DNA of 64,000 bases from Alphaproteobacteria bacterium (GCA_037200445.1 JBBCGH010000001.1:1178001-1242000); one strand, 5' to 3'. Shown: positions 9,133 through 19,021, counted from the stretch's first letter. The notes: a model not told the origin generated them from the letters alone. Program-made: numbers and translations.

Positions 9133-9954
9133 ATGCGTTCAAGTGTCGCTTCTCGCGTTCTCCTTCTCACCAGCGTGGCGTTGGCGGCAGCCGCACTCGG
9201 CGGCTGCAAGACGATCGGCTCGACCGACACCACCGGCTCGATTTCCTCCTCTGCGCAGCGCACCGAAGCCGAGTGGCGCCGCGACAGCGAGGCGCTCGGC
9301 GACCGCTTCCGCGCCAATCCGCGCGATCCCGATGTCGCGATCCGCTATGCGCAGGCGTTGCGCGCCACGGGCCAGCGCGCGCAGGCCGCGGCCGTTCTTG
9401 AAACAGCGGCGCTGCACAATCCAGAGAACAGGGCGCTGCTCGGCGCCTATGGCCGCGCACTCGCCGACACGGGCAACTTCAAGCAGGCGCTCGAAGTGCT
9501 CGAGCGCGCGCACTCGCCCGACCAGCCGGATTGGCGCATCCTGTCGGTACAGGGCGCCGTGATGGACCAGATGGGCCGCCATGCCGAGGCGCAGCGCTAC
9601 TACGCGAGCGCGCTGAAGATCATGCCGGACGAGCCCTCCGTGCTGTCCAACCTCGGGCTTTCCTACGCGCTGTCCAAGGATCTCCGCCGCGCCGAGGAGA
9701 CGCTGCGGCGTGCCGCAGCATCCGGCGCCGCCGACCGGCGCGTCCGGCAAAATCTCGCGCTGGTGGTCGGGCTGCAGGGGCGCTTCCCGGAAGCCGAGAG
9801 CATCGCGCGGGCCGAGTTGCCACCCGACGAAGCCGCCGCGAACGTCGCCTACCTCAAACAGATGCTGGCGCAGAAGGGCAACGCCAATTTCAAGAAAGCC
9901 ATCGGCTCGCGCACCGTCCAGGGACTTGAACCGGCTGACGAAAATGGAACGTAA
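9133..9954 (+). CDS. tadD: Flp pilus assembly lipoprotein TadD (TPR protein)
   Basis: This 273-residue lipoprotein has a signal peptide and lipobox LGGC with the lipidated Cys at position 25. Tetratricopeptide repeats follow from about residue 60 to 210, seen as repeated helix pairs such as ALLGAYGRALADTGNFKQAL and SVLSNLGLSYALSKDLRRA. TadD is thought to help the outer-membrane secretin of the tad pilus assemble or localise. ATG 9133 is chosen because the signal peptide starts there, although the frame is open well upstream. It lies about 2 kb from the rest of the tad locus and on the opposite strand to tadC, with two unrelated genes between. Confidence 0.88.
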   Translation: MRSSVASRVLLLTSVALAAAALGGCKTIGSTDTTGSISSSAQRTEAEWRRDSEALGDRFRANPRDPDVAIRYAQALRATGQRAQAAAVLETAALHNPENRALLGAYGRALADTGNFKQALEVLERAHSPDQPDWRILSVQGAVMDQMGRHAEAQRYYASALKIMPDEPSVLSNLGLSYALSKDLRRAEETLRRAAASGAADRRVRQNLALVVGLQGRFPEAESIARAELPPDEAAANVAYLKQMLAQKGNANFKKAIGSRTVQGLEPADENGT

Positions 9955-10028
9955 GGTTGCCCTTCAACTTGTCGTAAGGGCTTTGCCTTGAGGGCGCGGG
10001 GCTGATATTCAACTGGTGGAGGTCGACC

Positions 10029-11063
10029 ATGGCCGCCACGGCTGCCCTTCGCATCCCGGCCCGTGAGTTGGTTTCACCCGACGAGCTTGCGCTCCTGCGC
10101 GAGCGCATCGAGTGGAAAGGCATTGCGCTGATCGCCCATGCCTGGGCGGTGATCCTCGGCTCGATCGCGCTGGTCGCGATCTTCCCCAACCCGCTGACCT
10201 ACCTTGTCGCCGTCATCCTCATCGGCTCGCGCCAGCTCGGCCTCGCGATCCTGATGCACGACGGCGCACACGGCTGCCTGTCGCGCAACGAAAAGCGCAA
10301 CCTGCTTCTCGCTCAATGGTTCTGCGCCTATCCGGTGTTCGCCGAAACGCTCGCTTACCGGCGTTATCATCTCACGCATCATATGCGCACCCAGCAGGAG
10401 GACGACCCGGACCTCGTGCTCTCGGCGCCGTTCCCGATCACGCGGGCGAGCTACCGCCGCAAGTTCTGGCGCGATATTTCCGGCCAGACCGGCTACGAGC
10501 AGCGCAAGGCGCAAATCCAGAACGCGCTCGGCGATCCCGCCTGGCCGTGGCCGCAGCGGCTGCGCTACTTCAACGAAAAGCTCGGGCCGCAGATCCTGGC
10601 CAACGCGATCCTGTTTGCAGGCCTCGCCGCGGCTGGCGTGTGGTGGGCCTATCCGCTGCTCTGGTTGCTGCCGCTGATGACCTGGCAGATGGTGATCACG
10701 CGCATCCGCAACATCGCCGAGCATGCGGTGATCCCGGATGGAAACGATCCGTTACGCAACACGCGCACCACCAAGGCGAATTGGATCGAGCGGGCGCTGA
10801 TCGCGCCTTACTACGTGAATTATCATCTGGAGCATCACCTGCTTTATTACGTGCCCTGCTACAATCTGCCCAAGCTGCACGCCATCATGATGCGCGCGCC
10901 ATACGCGGCGCGCATGGAAGTGCAGCCGAACTATTTGAGCGTGCTGCGCCTCGTGACCAACAAGCCCACCGCCGAAGACAAGCCGGGCGAGATCGTCAAC
11001 ACCGCGCGGCGCATGCGCGCCGGCATGCAGGTCAACAAGGACCGCGCCCACGCGGGGTTCTAG
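10029..11063 (+). CDS. Membrane fatty acid desaturase
   Basis: This 344-residue integral membrane di-iron enzyme introduces double bonds into fatty acyl chains or related lipids. All three histidine clusters are present: HDGAH at 77-81, HLTHH at 114-118 and HLEHH at 266-270, with an extra EHAV near 231. Hydrophobic helices cover about residues 32-75 and 190-225. The exact substrate cannot be read; carotenoid or hydrocarbon modification is also possible in this superfamily. ATG 10029 follows a GGTGGAGG ribosome-binding site. It interrupts the space between tadD and the other tad genes without any obvious link to pili. A repeat follows its stop codon. Confidence 0.88.
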   Translation: MAATAALRIPARELVSPDELALLRERIEWKGIALIAHAWAVILGSIALVAIFPNPLTYLVAVILIGSRQLGLAILMHDGAHGCLSRNEKRNLLLAQWFCAYPVFAETLAYRRYHLTHHMRTQQEDDPDLVLSAPFPITRASYRRKFWRDISGQTGYEQRKAQIQNALGDPAWPWPQRLRYFNEKLGPQILANAILFAGLAAAGVWWAYPLLWLLPLMTWQMVITRIRNIAEHAVIPDGNDPLRNTRTTKANWIERALIAPYYVNYHLEHHLLYYVPCYNLPKLHAIMMRAPYAARMEVQPNYLSVLRLVTNKPTAEDKPGEIVNTARRMRAGMQVNKDRAHAGF

Positions 11064-11064
11064 A

Positions 11065-11165
11065 GCATGATCCCGAAAAGTGGGAACCGGTTTTCGGAAA
11101 AGATCATGCTCAAACAAAACGCTAGAGTCCCACTCCAATTTCAACCGAAACGATAGGGCACTAGG
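11065..11165. repeat. Composite palindromic repeat, family A, copy 2 (long form)
   Basis: The first hairpin has arms GCATGATC and GATCATGC (11065-11109) enclosing CCGAAAAGTGGGAACCGG and TTTTCGG. A CAAACAAAA linker follows, then a second block from CGCTAGAG to GATAGGGCACTAG. The same two-part layout recurs at 57548-57651, so the unit is about 100 bp in its full form. It begins two bases after the desaturase stop. Confidence 0.75.
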
Positions 11166-11207
11166 ATCCTTTTCGCCGACATTCGTCAATTCTCGCTGGG
11201 GGCGGCG

Positions 11208-12047
11208 ATGGCAACAGAAATCTCCGCGGAGGATGCCGAGCGTCTGCGCAACTTCGAGCGCGAGGGGCACGATGCGCTCGCCGAGAGCTATCACGACTTT
11301 TTTTCGCCGGTGACGGAGCTGGCTAACGAGCCGCTGTTGCGTGCGGTCCGGCTCGAGCCGGGCATGCGCCTGCTCGACGTCGCGACGGGACCCGGCACAC
11401 TCGCAGCCGCGGCCGCCCGCCGTGGGGCACACCCCGTCGGGGTTGATCTTGCGCCGAAGATGATCGCGCTGGCGCGGCGTCTCTATCCAGGCATCGCGTT
11501 TCAGGAGGCCGATATCGAGAGTCTTCCCTTCGCGGCGGGCACCTTCGACGCGGTATCCTGCGGCTTTGCGCTTGGACACATTCCGCGGCCGGAAGTATCG
11601 CTTGCCGAGTGTGTGCGAGTGATCAAGCCGGGAGGCCGGATCGCGTTCTCATGGTGGGACGACCCGTCGCGCCAGCGAATTCAGGGCATCTTCCGCGAAG
11701 CGCTCGCGGAAGTGCGTACCACGGTCCCGGCCGGCGCGCCGCAGGGCCACAATATGTTCCGCTTCTCCGACCGTGCGGCGTTCGGGGGGCTGTTGCGCGA
11801 CGCGGGACTCACCGCGGTCCAGGTCGACGATCATGCCACCGTATTCACGTTCGCCAATGCCGACACGGTGTGGTTCGGAGGGCTCGGCAGTTTCGTCCTC
11901 ACCGGTGCGATGATCACTAGCCAGAACGATACGACGCAACGCGCCATCCGCGCGGCGTTCGACCGGTTGATCAGCGGTTATGCCACGGCGGACGGCATCG
12001 CTTTGCCGGTCGCGTTCAAGGTGGGCTCCGGCCGTAAGCCGGACTGA
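11208..12047 (+). CDS. Class I SAM-dependent methyltransferase
   Basis: This 279-residue enzyme has the SAM-binding motif I LLDVATGPGTLA at residues 55-66, an acidic residue after the second strand (VGVDLAPK), and the FDAVSCGFALGHI motif of the Methyltransf_11/UbiE-like group. The post-motif IKPGGRIAFSWWDDP is typical of small-molecule methylases. The substrate is unknown; the downstream genes are pilus genes on the other strand, so context does not help. ATG 11208 is preceded by GGGGGCGG. It converges with tadC, the two stops being separated by 6 bases. Confidence 0.85.
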   Translation: MATEISAEDAERLRNFEREGHDALAESYHDFFSPVTELANEPLLRAVRLEPGMRLLDVATGPGTLAAAAARRGAHPVGVDLAPKMIALARRLYPGIAFQEADIESLPFAAGTFDAVSCGFALGHIPRPEVSLAECVRVIKPGGRIAFSWWDDPSRQRIQGIFREALAEVRTTVPAGAPQGHNMFRFSDRAAFGGLLRDAGLTAVQVDDHATVFTFANADTVWFGGLGSFVLTGAMITSQNDTTQRAIRAAFDRLISGYATADGIALPVAFKVGSGRKPD

Positions 12048-12053
12048 CGCGCC

Positions 12054-13028
12054 CTACTGGATCGCCATCACGCGGATCGCGGCCGGGCCCAGGATCACGA
12101 TGAACAGCACCGGCAGGAAGAACAGGATCATCGGCACGGTGAGCTTGGGCGGCAGCGCGGCAGCCTTCTTCTCGGCTTCCGACATACGCATGTCGCGGTT
12201 TTCCTGCGCCATCACGCGCAGCGTCTGGCCGAGCGGTGTGCCGTAGCGCTCCGACTGCTGCAGGGCGACGCAGACCGCCCTGACGCCTTCCAGGTCGGTG
12301 CGCTTGGCGAGGTTTTCGTAGGCGACCTTGCGATCCTGCAGGTAGGACAGTTCGGCGGTCGTCAGCGTCAGTTCCTCGGCCAGCGGAATCGATTGCGAGC
12401 CGATTTCCTGGGAGACCTTGCGAAACGCCGCCTCGATCGACATGCCGGATTCGACGCAGATCAGGAGCAGGTCGAGCGCGTCGGGAAAGGCGCGGCGGAT
12501 CGAGAGCTGGCGCTTGCCGATCTTGTTCTTCAGGAACAGCCACGGCAGCTGCATGCCGCAGTAGGCGGCGAACAAGGCCATGCCGAGCTTGACCATCGGC
12601 GGCTTGTCCATCTCCAGGATGAAGAAGAGATAGGTCAGCGAGACCACGAAGGCGACGAGCGGCGAGACCAGCCGGAAGAACAGGTAGGTCACGTACGGCG
12701 CCTGCCCGCGATAGCCCGCCTGGATCAGTTTTTCGCGCGCCTCCTCCTGGCCAACCCATTTGCTCAGGTTGAACTGGTCGACGACGCGCTTCATGTATTC
12801 CTTCGGCGACTGGCGCAGCTGCACCTTGTCGCCGCGCGCAAGCCGCTCGCGCTCGCGCTGCCGGATCTTCTCGCGCTCGACCGAGACGGCGTTCATCCGC
12901 TTGGCGAGATCGTTGCGGGCAAGCAGCGGCATCGCCAGCGTGATGACGGTCGCCATCGCGGCGATGGCGGCGAACACGCTCGCCATCATCTTCGGATCGT
13001 GCAGCTTGTCGATCAGGAGTTCGAGCAC
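12054..13028 (-). CDS. tadC: Flp pilus assembly inner-membrane platform protein TadC
   Basis: This 324-residue protein belongs to the type II secretion F (GspF/TadC) family. It has hydrophobic segments near the N-terminus (ASVFAAIAAMATVITLAMPLLA), in the middle (VTYLFFRLVSPLVAFVVSL) and at the C-terminus (ILFFLPVLFIVILG), with a cytoplasmic helical domain around residues 165-285. With TadB it forms the platform on which the CpaF ATPase drives Flp pilin assembly. GTG 13028 is chosen because it follows the tadB stop by 11 bases; a longer frame upstream overlaps tadB. It is the last gene of the minus-strand tad operon. Confidence 0.9.
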   Translation of the reverse strand: MLELLIDKLHDPKMMASVFAAIAAMATVITLAMPLLARNDLAKRMNAVSVEREKIRQRERERLARGDKVQLRQSPKEYMKRVVDQFNLSKWVGQEEAREKLIQAGYRGQAPYVTYLFFRLVSPLVAFVVSLTYLFFILEMDKPPMVKLGMALFAAYCGMQLPWLFLKNKIGKRQLSIRRAFPDALDLLLICVESGMSIEAAFRKVSQEIGSQSIPLAEELTLTTAELSYLQDRKVAYENLAKRTDLEGVRAVCVALQQSERYGTPLGQTLRVMAQENRDMRMSEAEKKAAALPPKLTVPMILFFLPVLFIVILGPAAIRVMAIQ

Positions 13029-13039
13029 GACGGGATGTC

Positions 13040-14026
13040 CTAAAAGTCGAAATTGATCATCTTCTTCATCACGAAGACGCCGATCGACATCCACACCGCG
13101 CAGCACGCCATCATCAGCCGTCCGGTCGGATGCGTCCACAAGAGCTCGATGTAGTTCGGGCTCGAGATGTAGACGAGGATCATGACGCAGAACGGCAGCG
13201 CCGCGATGATGACGGCGGAGGCCTTCGCCTCCATCGACATGGCCTGGATCTTGGCCTTCATCTTCTTGCGGTCGCGCAGCACGCGCGAGAGGTTGCCGAG
13301 CGCTTCCGACAGGTTGCCGCCGGCGCGCTGCTGGATCGACACGACGATGCCGAAGAAGTTCGCTTCCGGCAGCGGCATGCGCTCATAGAGCTTGGCGCAG
13401 GCGTCGCCCATCGAGATGCCGATGGTCTGCGATTCGACGACGGTCCGGAACTCACCCTTCACCGGCTCCGGCGCCTCGCTCGCGATGATGCGCAGGCAGT
13501 CGCCGAGCGGGAGGCCGGCCTTGACGCCGCGCACGATGACGTCGACGGCGTCGGGGAAGTTATGCAGGAACTTGTTCTCGCGGCGCTTCTTCAAATAGAG
13601 CAGCAGCCAGCGCGGCACGCCGAAGCCGCCTGCGAAAGCCGCACCCGCCGCCGCCAGCACGCCGCCCCCGACCATGAAGATCACTGCGAACAGGAAGAAG
13701 CCGATCCCGACGCTGATCATGATGTATTGGCGCTTGCTCCAGCTCAGGCCCGCCTGCGAGATGCGCATCGCGAGCGGCAGATTTTTCTGCTTCTTGTTCC
13801 GGACCTCGAGCTCCTTGAGCGTTTCCTCGATGTCGCGGCGCACCTTCGGCGCGTTGCGGCCCGCGGCCGCAGCGGCGACCCGGCCGGCCGGCTCGGAGCG
13901 CACCACGCTCTCCTGGCGCTTCTCGGCCTTCCGCTCGCCCGAGAGGATCGGATAGACGAACACCCAGATCACGCCGCCGGCGGCGAGCGTCACCAGCACG
14001 AACATGGCAAGTGTTTGCATCGCCAT
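13040..14026 (-). CDS. tadB: Flp pilus assembly inner-membrane platform protein TadB
   Basis: This 328-residue T2SS F-family protein is the partner of TadC. A hydrophobic N-terminal helix (LAMFVLVTLAAGGVIWVFVY) is followed by a basic linker, two close membrane helices near residues 95-135, a cytoplasmic domain with the RAGGNLSEALGNLSRVLRDR segment typical of TadB, and C-terminal helices ending in KKMINFDF. ATG 14026 lies 4 bases after the tadA stop; a long upstream extension of the frame overlaps tadA and is rejected. Confidence 0.9.
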   Translation of the reverse strand: MAMQTLAMFVLVTLAAGGVIWVFVYPILSGERKAEKRQESVVRSEPAGRVAAAAAGRNAPKVRRDIEETLKELEVRNKKQKNLPLAMRISQAGLSWSKRQYIMISVGIGFFLFAVIFMVGGGVLAAAGAAFAGGFGVPRWLLLYLKKRRENKFLHNFPDAVDVIVRGVKAGLPLGDCLRIIASEAPEPVKGEFRTVVESQTIGISMGDACAKLYERMPLPEANFFGIVVSIQQRAGGNLSEALGNLSRVLRDRKKMKAKIQAMSMEAKASAVIIAALPFCVMILVYISSPNYIELLWTHPTGRLMMACCAVWMSIGVFVMKKMINFDF

Positions 14027-14030
14027 GGCG

Positions 14031-15545
14031 TCAGCTCTTGAACGGTTCGCCGGCGACCTCGGCGGCGTCGAGTGCGGCGCCGAGCCGTTTCTCGTCGCCG
14101 AAGTATTTTGCGCGTTCCCAGAATCTCGGGCGGCCGATGCCGGTCGAGCGGTGGCGGCCGAGCAGCTTGCCGTGCGCATCCTCGCCCAGCATCTCGTAGA
14201 CGAAGACGTCCTGGGTGATGATGACCTCGCCTTCCATGCCCATCACCTCGGTGATGTGCGTGATGCGGCGCGAGCCGTCGCGCAGGCGCGCGGCCTGGAT
14301 CACGACGTCGACCGACGCGCAGATCATTTCGCGGATTGTCTTCGAGGGCAGCGTGTAGCCGCCCATGGTGATCATCGATTCGAGGCGCGAGAGCGCCTCG
14401 CGCGGCGTATTGGCGTGCAGCGTCCCCATCGAGCCGTCGTGGCCGGTGTTCATGGCCTGCAACAGGTCGAAGGCCTCGGGTCCGCGCACCTCGCCGACGA
14501 TGATCCGTTCGGGGCGCATACGCAGGCAGTTCTTCACCAGATCGCGCATCGTGACCTGGCCTTCGCCCTCGAGGTTCGGCGGGCGCGTTTCGAGACGCAC
14601 CACATGCGGCTGCTGGAGCTGCAATTCGGCCGCGTCCTCGCAGGTGATGACGCGCTCGTCGGTCTCGATATAGTTGGTCAGGCAGTTGAGCAGCGTGGTT
14701 TTGCCCGAACCCGTGCCGCCGGAGACCAGCACGTTGGCGCGGCAGTGGCCGATGACCTTGAGGACCTCGGCGCCCTCCGGCGAGATCGAGCCGAATTTCG
14801 TGAGCTGATCGAGCGTCAGCTTGTCCTTCTTGAACTTGCGGATGGTGAGCGAGGGGCCGTCGATCGCGAGCGGCGGCACGATTGCGTTGACGCGCGAGCC
14901 GTCCGGCAGGCGCGCGTCGCAGATCGGCGAGGCTTCGTCGACGCGGCGGCCGATCTGGTTGACGATGCGCTGGCAGATGTTGAGCAGCTGCTGATTGTCG
15001 CGGAAGCGGATGTTGGTCTGCTGAATCTTGCCGGCGACTTCGATGTAGACCGTGTTGGCGCCGTTCACCATGATGTCGGCGATGTCGTCGCGCGCGAGCA
15101 GCGGCTCGAGCGGCCCGTAGCCGAGCACATCGTTGCAGATGTCGTCGAGCAGTTCCTCCTGCTCCGAGATCGACATCACGATGCTCTTGATCGCGATGAT
15201 CTCGTTGACGATGTCGCGGATTTCCTCGCGCGCCGATTCGGAGTCGAGCCGCGCCAGCTGCGACAAGTCGATCGCCTCGATCAGGGCCGAGAAGATCGCG
15301 CCCTTGACCTCGTAGTAGGTTTCCGAGCGCCGGCTGTCGCGCGCCGTCGGCACGATCGGCTTCGGGCCGTTCCCCGGCGCGAGCGGGGGCGAGGTGATCG
15401 GCGCACCGAGCCCTGCCGACACCAGCGGGGTCAGCCCCACCTCGCTGCCCACGGGAGGCGCGGAGGAGCGCGCCGGCTCGGGGGGCGGCGGCGGAGGAGC
15501 CGGGCTGCGCAGGTCAGGGCCCGATGTGGAACGCTTTCCGAACAC
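14031..15545 (-). CDS. cpaF: Flp pilus assembly ATPase TadA/CpaF
   Basis: This 504-residue secretion ATPase of the GspE/VirB11 superfamily powers pilus extension. A proline-rich N-terminal stretch (residues 15-65) precedes the conserved N-terminal domain. Walker A is GGTGSGKTT at 276-284, followed by the acidic and Walker B regions ([20 protein letters not shown]) and a His-containing segment ([15 protein letters not shown]). It works in the cytoplasm against TadB and TadC. It is preceded by cpaE with a 15-base gap and followed closely by tadB. Confidence 0.95.
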   Translation of the reverse strand: MFGKRSTSGPDLRSPAPPPPPPEPARSSAPPVGSEVGLTPLVSAGLGAPITSPPLAPGNGPKPIVPTARDSRRSETYYEVKGAIFSALIEAIDLSQLARLDSESAREEIRDIVNEIIAIKSIVMSISEQEELLDDICNDVLGYGPLEPLLARDDIADIMVNGANTVYIEVAGKIQQTNIRFRDNQQLLNICQRIVNQIGRRVDEASPICDARLPDGSRVNAIVPPLAIDGPSLTIRKFKKDKLTLDQLTKFGSISPEGAEVLKVIGHCRANVLVSGGTGSGKTTLLNCLTNYIETDERVITCEDAAELQLQQPHVVRLETRPPNLEGEGQVTMRDLVKNCLRMRPERIIVGEVRGPEAFDLLQAMNTGHDGSMGTLHANTPREALSRLESMITMGGYTLPSKTIREMICASVDVVIQAARLRDGSRRITHITEVMGMEGEVIITQDVFVYEMLGEDAHGKLLGRHRSTGIGRPRFWERAKYFGDEKRLGAALDAAEVAGEPFKS

Positions 15546-15560
15546 GCTTGTCTCCGGGCG

Positions 15561-16841
15561 CTACGACTGCTTGCGCCTGAGCTTTTCGATCAGCGGGGTG
15601 AGCAGGCTCGCGCGCGCGCGTTTCACTTCGGCGCGGCCGGTCAGCGTCTGGGCGAGCGTGCGGAACGTCTCCGCCGCGCGATGCCCGGACGAGACTTCGG
15701 CGATCATCTGCCCGTTGTTCGCCGCGGTGCCGAAGAGCTGCGGCTCGAACGGGATCGAGGCGAGCGGATCGAATTCGAGCGCCTTGGCGAAATCGCTGGC
15801 CTTGATCTCCGGCCGCTTCGGCACGCCGACCTGGTTGAGACAGTATTGCGGGCGGTTGTCGTTGGGGCGGCTCGCGCGCAACAGGTCGATCAGGTTCTTG
15901 GTGTTGCGCAGGTTCGCAAGGTCGGGCGCAGCCACGATCAGGATATCGTCGGCGCCGATCAGCGTGCGCCTGGCCCAGCCGGTCCACACATGCGGCACGT
16001 CGAGCACGATGCATGGCACGCTCGAACGCAGCACGTCGAAGATCGAGTCGAACGCCTCGGTGCCGAAATCGTAGACCCGGTCCAGTGTCGCGGGCGCCGC
16101 GAGCAGGCTCAGGTGATCGGTGCACTTCGACAGGAGCCGATCGACGAACGCGGTGTCGATGCGGTCCGGAGACATCACCGCATCCGCGATCCCTTGCGGC
16201 GGGTCCTGGTTGAAGTCGAGCCCGGCGGTACCGAACGGCAGGTCGAGATCCGCCACCACCGCATCGAGGTGAACGTCGCGGGCGATCGCCCAGGCGACGT
16301 TGTGCGCGACCGTCGAAGCACCGACGCCGCCCTTGGCGCCGACCACCGCGAGCGTGCGCCCGACCGGCTTCGCGTCGGTCGCATAGAACAAGCCGGAAAT
16401 TGCGCGGATCAGGTCGACCGGTCCGACCGGGGCGATCAGGTAGTCGCTGACCCCGCGCCGCACCATCTCGCGATAGAGGAGGATGTCGTTGAGATGACCG
16501 ACCGCGATGACGCGCGTGCCGGCGTCGCACACCTCCGCGAGCGTATCGAGCCCGTTGAGAAGCTCCTCGGCGCGGCCGTCGGACTCGATGATCACCACAT
16601 TCGGCGTGGCGGATGCCCGATAGGCCTCGGACGCCGCCGCGATCCCGCCCATCTGGACCTTCAAATGGGCCTTGGTCATGCGCCGGTCTTCGCTTGCCGC
16701 CTGCATGGCGGCGGCGGTATCGGCCGAGGCACAAAACGCCTGGATCGAAATGCGCGGGACCGGCGCGATGTGCTCGTCCTGCATCGCAGGATCGGAGGAT
16801 GCGGCGCTCTGATCGCCGCCTTTGAGTGCGAACTTGATCAT
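15561..16841 (-). CDS. cpaE: Pilus assembly / localisation ATPase CpaE (TadZ)
   Basis: This 426-residue MinD/ParA-like protein targets the tad machinery to its cell site. Residues 75-155 form an atypical receiver-like domain (NVVIIESDGRAEELLNGL). The ATPase domain starts near 163 with a deviant Walker A, GAKGGVGAS at 168-176, and later has VADLDLPFGTAGLDF. As in many CpaE proteins the receiver-like part lacks a clear phosphoacceptor cluster. ATG 16841 overlaps the cpaD stop by 4 bases (ATGA), indicating translational coupling. A much longer upstream extension of the frame, covering cpaD, is rejected. Confidence 0.93.
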   Translation of the reverse strand: MIKFALKGGDQSAASSDPAMQDEHIAPVPRISIQAFCASADTAAAMQAASEDRRMTKAHLKVQMGGIAAASEAYRASATPNVVIIESDGRAEELLNGLDTLAEVCDAGTRVIAVGHLNDILLYREMVRRGVSDYLIAPVGPVDLIRAISGLFYATDAKPVGRTLAVVGAKGGVGASTVAHNVAWAIARDVHLDAVVADLDLPFGTAGLDFNQDPPQGIADAVMSPDRIDTAFVDRLLSKCTDHLSLLAAPATLDRVYDFGTEAFDSIFDVLRSSVPCIVLDVPHVWTGWARRTLIGADDILIVAAPDLANLRNTKNLIDLLRASRPNDNRPQYCLNQVGVPKRPEIKASDFAKALEFDPLASIPFEPQLFGTAANNGQMIAEVSSGHRAAETFRTLAQTLTGRAEVKRARASLLTPLIEKLRRKQS

Positions 16842-17542
16842 TGGCCTAGGTCGCTGATCTTGCCTTTGTTGGCATCTGCGGACACGGTCGCGGTGGGCTC
16901 GCCCTTGCGGTACTTCTCGATGACGGCGTTGCGGCGCGAGGCAAGCACCGGCGCTGCGGCGCGCGGCTGCACCAGATCGGCCGGCTCGGCGACCTGCGCG
17001 GCGAGATTGCGCTGGTTGGCGCAACCGTGATTCCAGGCGGGTTTGTTCGCCCAGTAGATCGGATCGGTGGTCGGACCGATGTCATGCGGCCAGAGTCCGC
17101 AGGGGCCGGTCTCTGCCGCCATGCGCGGATAGTTGACGCGGATCGTGCCGAGTTTGATCGGGTCCTGCGCCGGATAGGGGCGGATCTCGATCGCGCGGTG
17201 GGGTACGCCCGCCGCCGCCAGGATCGAGCGGATTTCGCGGGTCGCACTTGCGGCGGCCCGCTCGTTGGGCGAGCCCACCGGCATTTCGATCACGATGCCG
17301 CCGGTTCCCTCATTGCGCCAGCCCGAGGCAAGCGCGCCGACCTCGGCGCGCTGCGTCGGCGTGAGGGTGCCGCGCCCGTCACCGATGAACACGGTCGTCG
17401 ATTGCACCTTCTCGCGCACGGCGATCGGATGGCGCTGGCGATAGTCGTCCGGAATGCTCTGGACCATATCCACCTGCGTCTGGCAGCCCGCCAACAGGGC
17501 GGTGCCGGCGAAGGCGAGCGCGAGACCGAGTGCTTTTTTCAT
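16838..17542 (-). CDS. cpaD: Pilus assembly lipoprotein CpaD
   Basis: This 234-residue lipoprotein has the signal MKKALGLALAFAGTALLAGC, with the lipidated Cys at position 20. CpaD is an outer-membrane-associated pilotin-like partner of the CpaC secretin. Family traits are the VREKVQSTTVFIGDGRG segment and the pair of cysteines in the C-terminal half (GPCGLWPHDIG and NHGCANQRNLAAQV). It lies 20 bases after cpaC and overlaps cpaE. Confidence 0.92.
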   Translation of the reverse strand: MKKALGLALAFAGTALLAGCQTQVDMVQSIPDDYRQRHPIAVREKVQSTTVFIGDGRGTLTPTQRAEVGALASGWRNEGTGGIVIEMPVGSPNERAAASATREIRSILAAAGVPHRAIEIRPYPAQDPIKLGTIRVNYPRMAAETGPCGLWPHDIGPTTDPIYWANKPAWNHGCANQRNLAAQVAEPADLVQPRAAAPVLASRRNAVIEKYRKGEPTATVSADANKGKISDLGQ

Positions 17543-17562
17543 CGTTCTGTTTCCTCGTCGCG

Positions 17563-19002
17563 TCAGTCGAGAATGAAGCCGTATTTGCCCTGGTAACCGG
17601 ACGCCGGCGCCACGTTGCCGGGCACGCCGTAGATCTTGTTCAGGCGGCCGAGCAGGATGGCGGCGGGATCGGAGGGGTCGGAGAAGCCGTCATCCGGCCG
17701 CGACAGATCCTTGCGTGCCACCGAGCGCGCAATGTACGGCGTCACGATCACCATCAACTCGGTCTGGCGGTTGACGTAGTCGCGGCTCTTGAACAGCGTG
17801 CCGAGCACCGGAATCTGCATCAGGCCGGGAAAGCCGCTGATCGCCTGCTTGGTCTGCTCCTGGATCATGCCCGCCATCGCGAGCGAACCGCCGGAGGGAA
17901 TTTCCACCGTGGTCTCGGCGCGGCGGGTCTTGATCGCCGGAATGACCTGCGTGCTCGATCCCTGAACCAGGGTGATCGAATTCTCGTTCGAAAGCTCGGA
18001 GACCTCGGTCATCACCTTCAGGCTGATGCGCCCTTCCGACAGCACGACGGGCGTGAAGTTGAGACCGACGCCGAACTTCTTGAACTGAATGGCGAGTTGG
18101 CAGATGCGTGAAGTCGGGTCGCACTGGTAACCGGCGGGGATCGGGAATTCGCCGCCGGCCAGGAAGTTCGCGCTCTCGCCCGAAATCGCGGTCAGGTTCG
18201 GTTCGGCCAGCGTTCGGATCACGCCCGCACGCTCCATCGCGCGCAGCGTCGCGGACACGTTGTTCTTGAACAAGCCCGTTATGCCGTTGCCATCGACGAG
18301 CGGCTGGCCCAGCGCATTGAAGGGGTTGGTGTTGTTGAAGTTGACGACCGCGCTGCCGTAGCTGAAGCTGCCGTTGAGGTCGATGCCGAGCTGCTTGATG
18401 ATGTCGCGCTGCACTTCGGCGACCGTGACTTTCAGCATCACCTGGTCGCGGCCGCGAATCGAAAGGTTGTTCACCACCTTGTCGACGCTGCCGACGAGCT
18501 TCGCCGCAACATCGGCCGCCTGCTGCGATTCGGCCGCGCTGCCAACGGTGCCGGTGAGCATCACGCTGTCGCCCACGCCGTCGACGCGCACATCGGAGTT
18601 CGGCAGCATCTTCTGCAGCATGGCGCGCACGCCGTTGAGGTCGCGCGTGACCGCCACGTCGAACCCGGCGATCTGCCGTCCTTCGGCGTCGAAGAAAAAG
18701 ATATTGGTCTGGCCGACCGCGACGCCGATCAGGTAGGCGCGCCGCGTCGAGCGGATCACCGCGTTGGCGTATTTCGGCTCCGCCACCAGCACGTCCTTGA
18801 CGTCGCGCGGCAGGTCGATGACGACCGACTTGCCGATGCCGAGCTGCACGAAACGGGAGGTCGAGTCCGAGCCGACAACCTGGATCGTGCTGCCCGGCGC
18901 GGGGATGGCGGCCGGCTCACCGGCGCGCGCCGTCAGCGCCGTGCCGAGGCAAGCCGCGAGCACCGCAGCGACGCGCGCTGCCCGTGTCACTGTACGCTTC
19001 AT
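17563..19002 (-). CDS. cpaC: Tad pilus outer-membrane secretin CpaC (RcpA)
   Basis: This 479-residue secretin forms the outer-membrane pore for the Flp pilus. A signal peptide (LAACLGTALTARAGEP) is followed by the pilus N-terminal domain (SKSVVIDLPRDVKDVLVAEP-like region, residues 35-115), a BON-like segment (SVMLTGTVGSAAESQQA), and the secretin domain with IPAIKTRRAETTVEIPSGGS and ISGFPGLMQIPVLGTLF. ATG 19002 is chosen at the signal peptide; the frame is open 90 bases further. It is 19 bases from cpaB. Confidence 0.94.
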   Translation of the reverse strand: MKRTVTRAARVAAVLAACLGTALTARAGEPAAIPAPGSTIQVVGSDSTSRFVQLGIGKSVVIDLPRDVKDVLVAEPKYANAVIRSTRRAYLIGVAVGQTNIFFFDAEGRQIAGFDVAVTRDLNGVRAMLQKMLPNSDVRVDGVGDSVMLTGTVGSAAESQQAADVAAKLVGSVDKVVNNLSIRGRDQVMLKVTVAEVQRDIIKQLGIDLNGSFSYGSAVVNFNNTNPFNALGQPLVDGNGITGLFKNNVSATLRAMERAGVIRTLAEPNLTAISGESANFLAGGEFPIPAGYQCDPTSRICQLAIQFKKFGVGLNFTPVVLSEGRISLKVMTEVSELSNENSITLVQGSSTQVIPAIKTRRAETTVEIPSGGSLAMAGMIQEQTKQAISGFPGLMQIPVLGTLFKSRDYVNRQTELMVIVTPYIARSVARKDLSRPDDGFSDPSDPAAILLGRLNKIYGVPGNVAPASGYQGKYGFILD

Positions 19003-19021
19003 CTTACTCCGTCCCCCAGAC

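Noticed and set aside
14004-17030. Open frame of about 1000 codons on the plus strand opposite cpaF and cpaE
   Set aside because: It is very rich in Arg, His and Asp, has no recognisable domain, and lies antisense to well-supported tad genes; high GC lengthens such frames.
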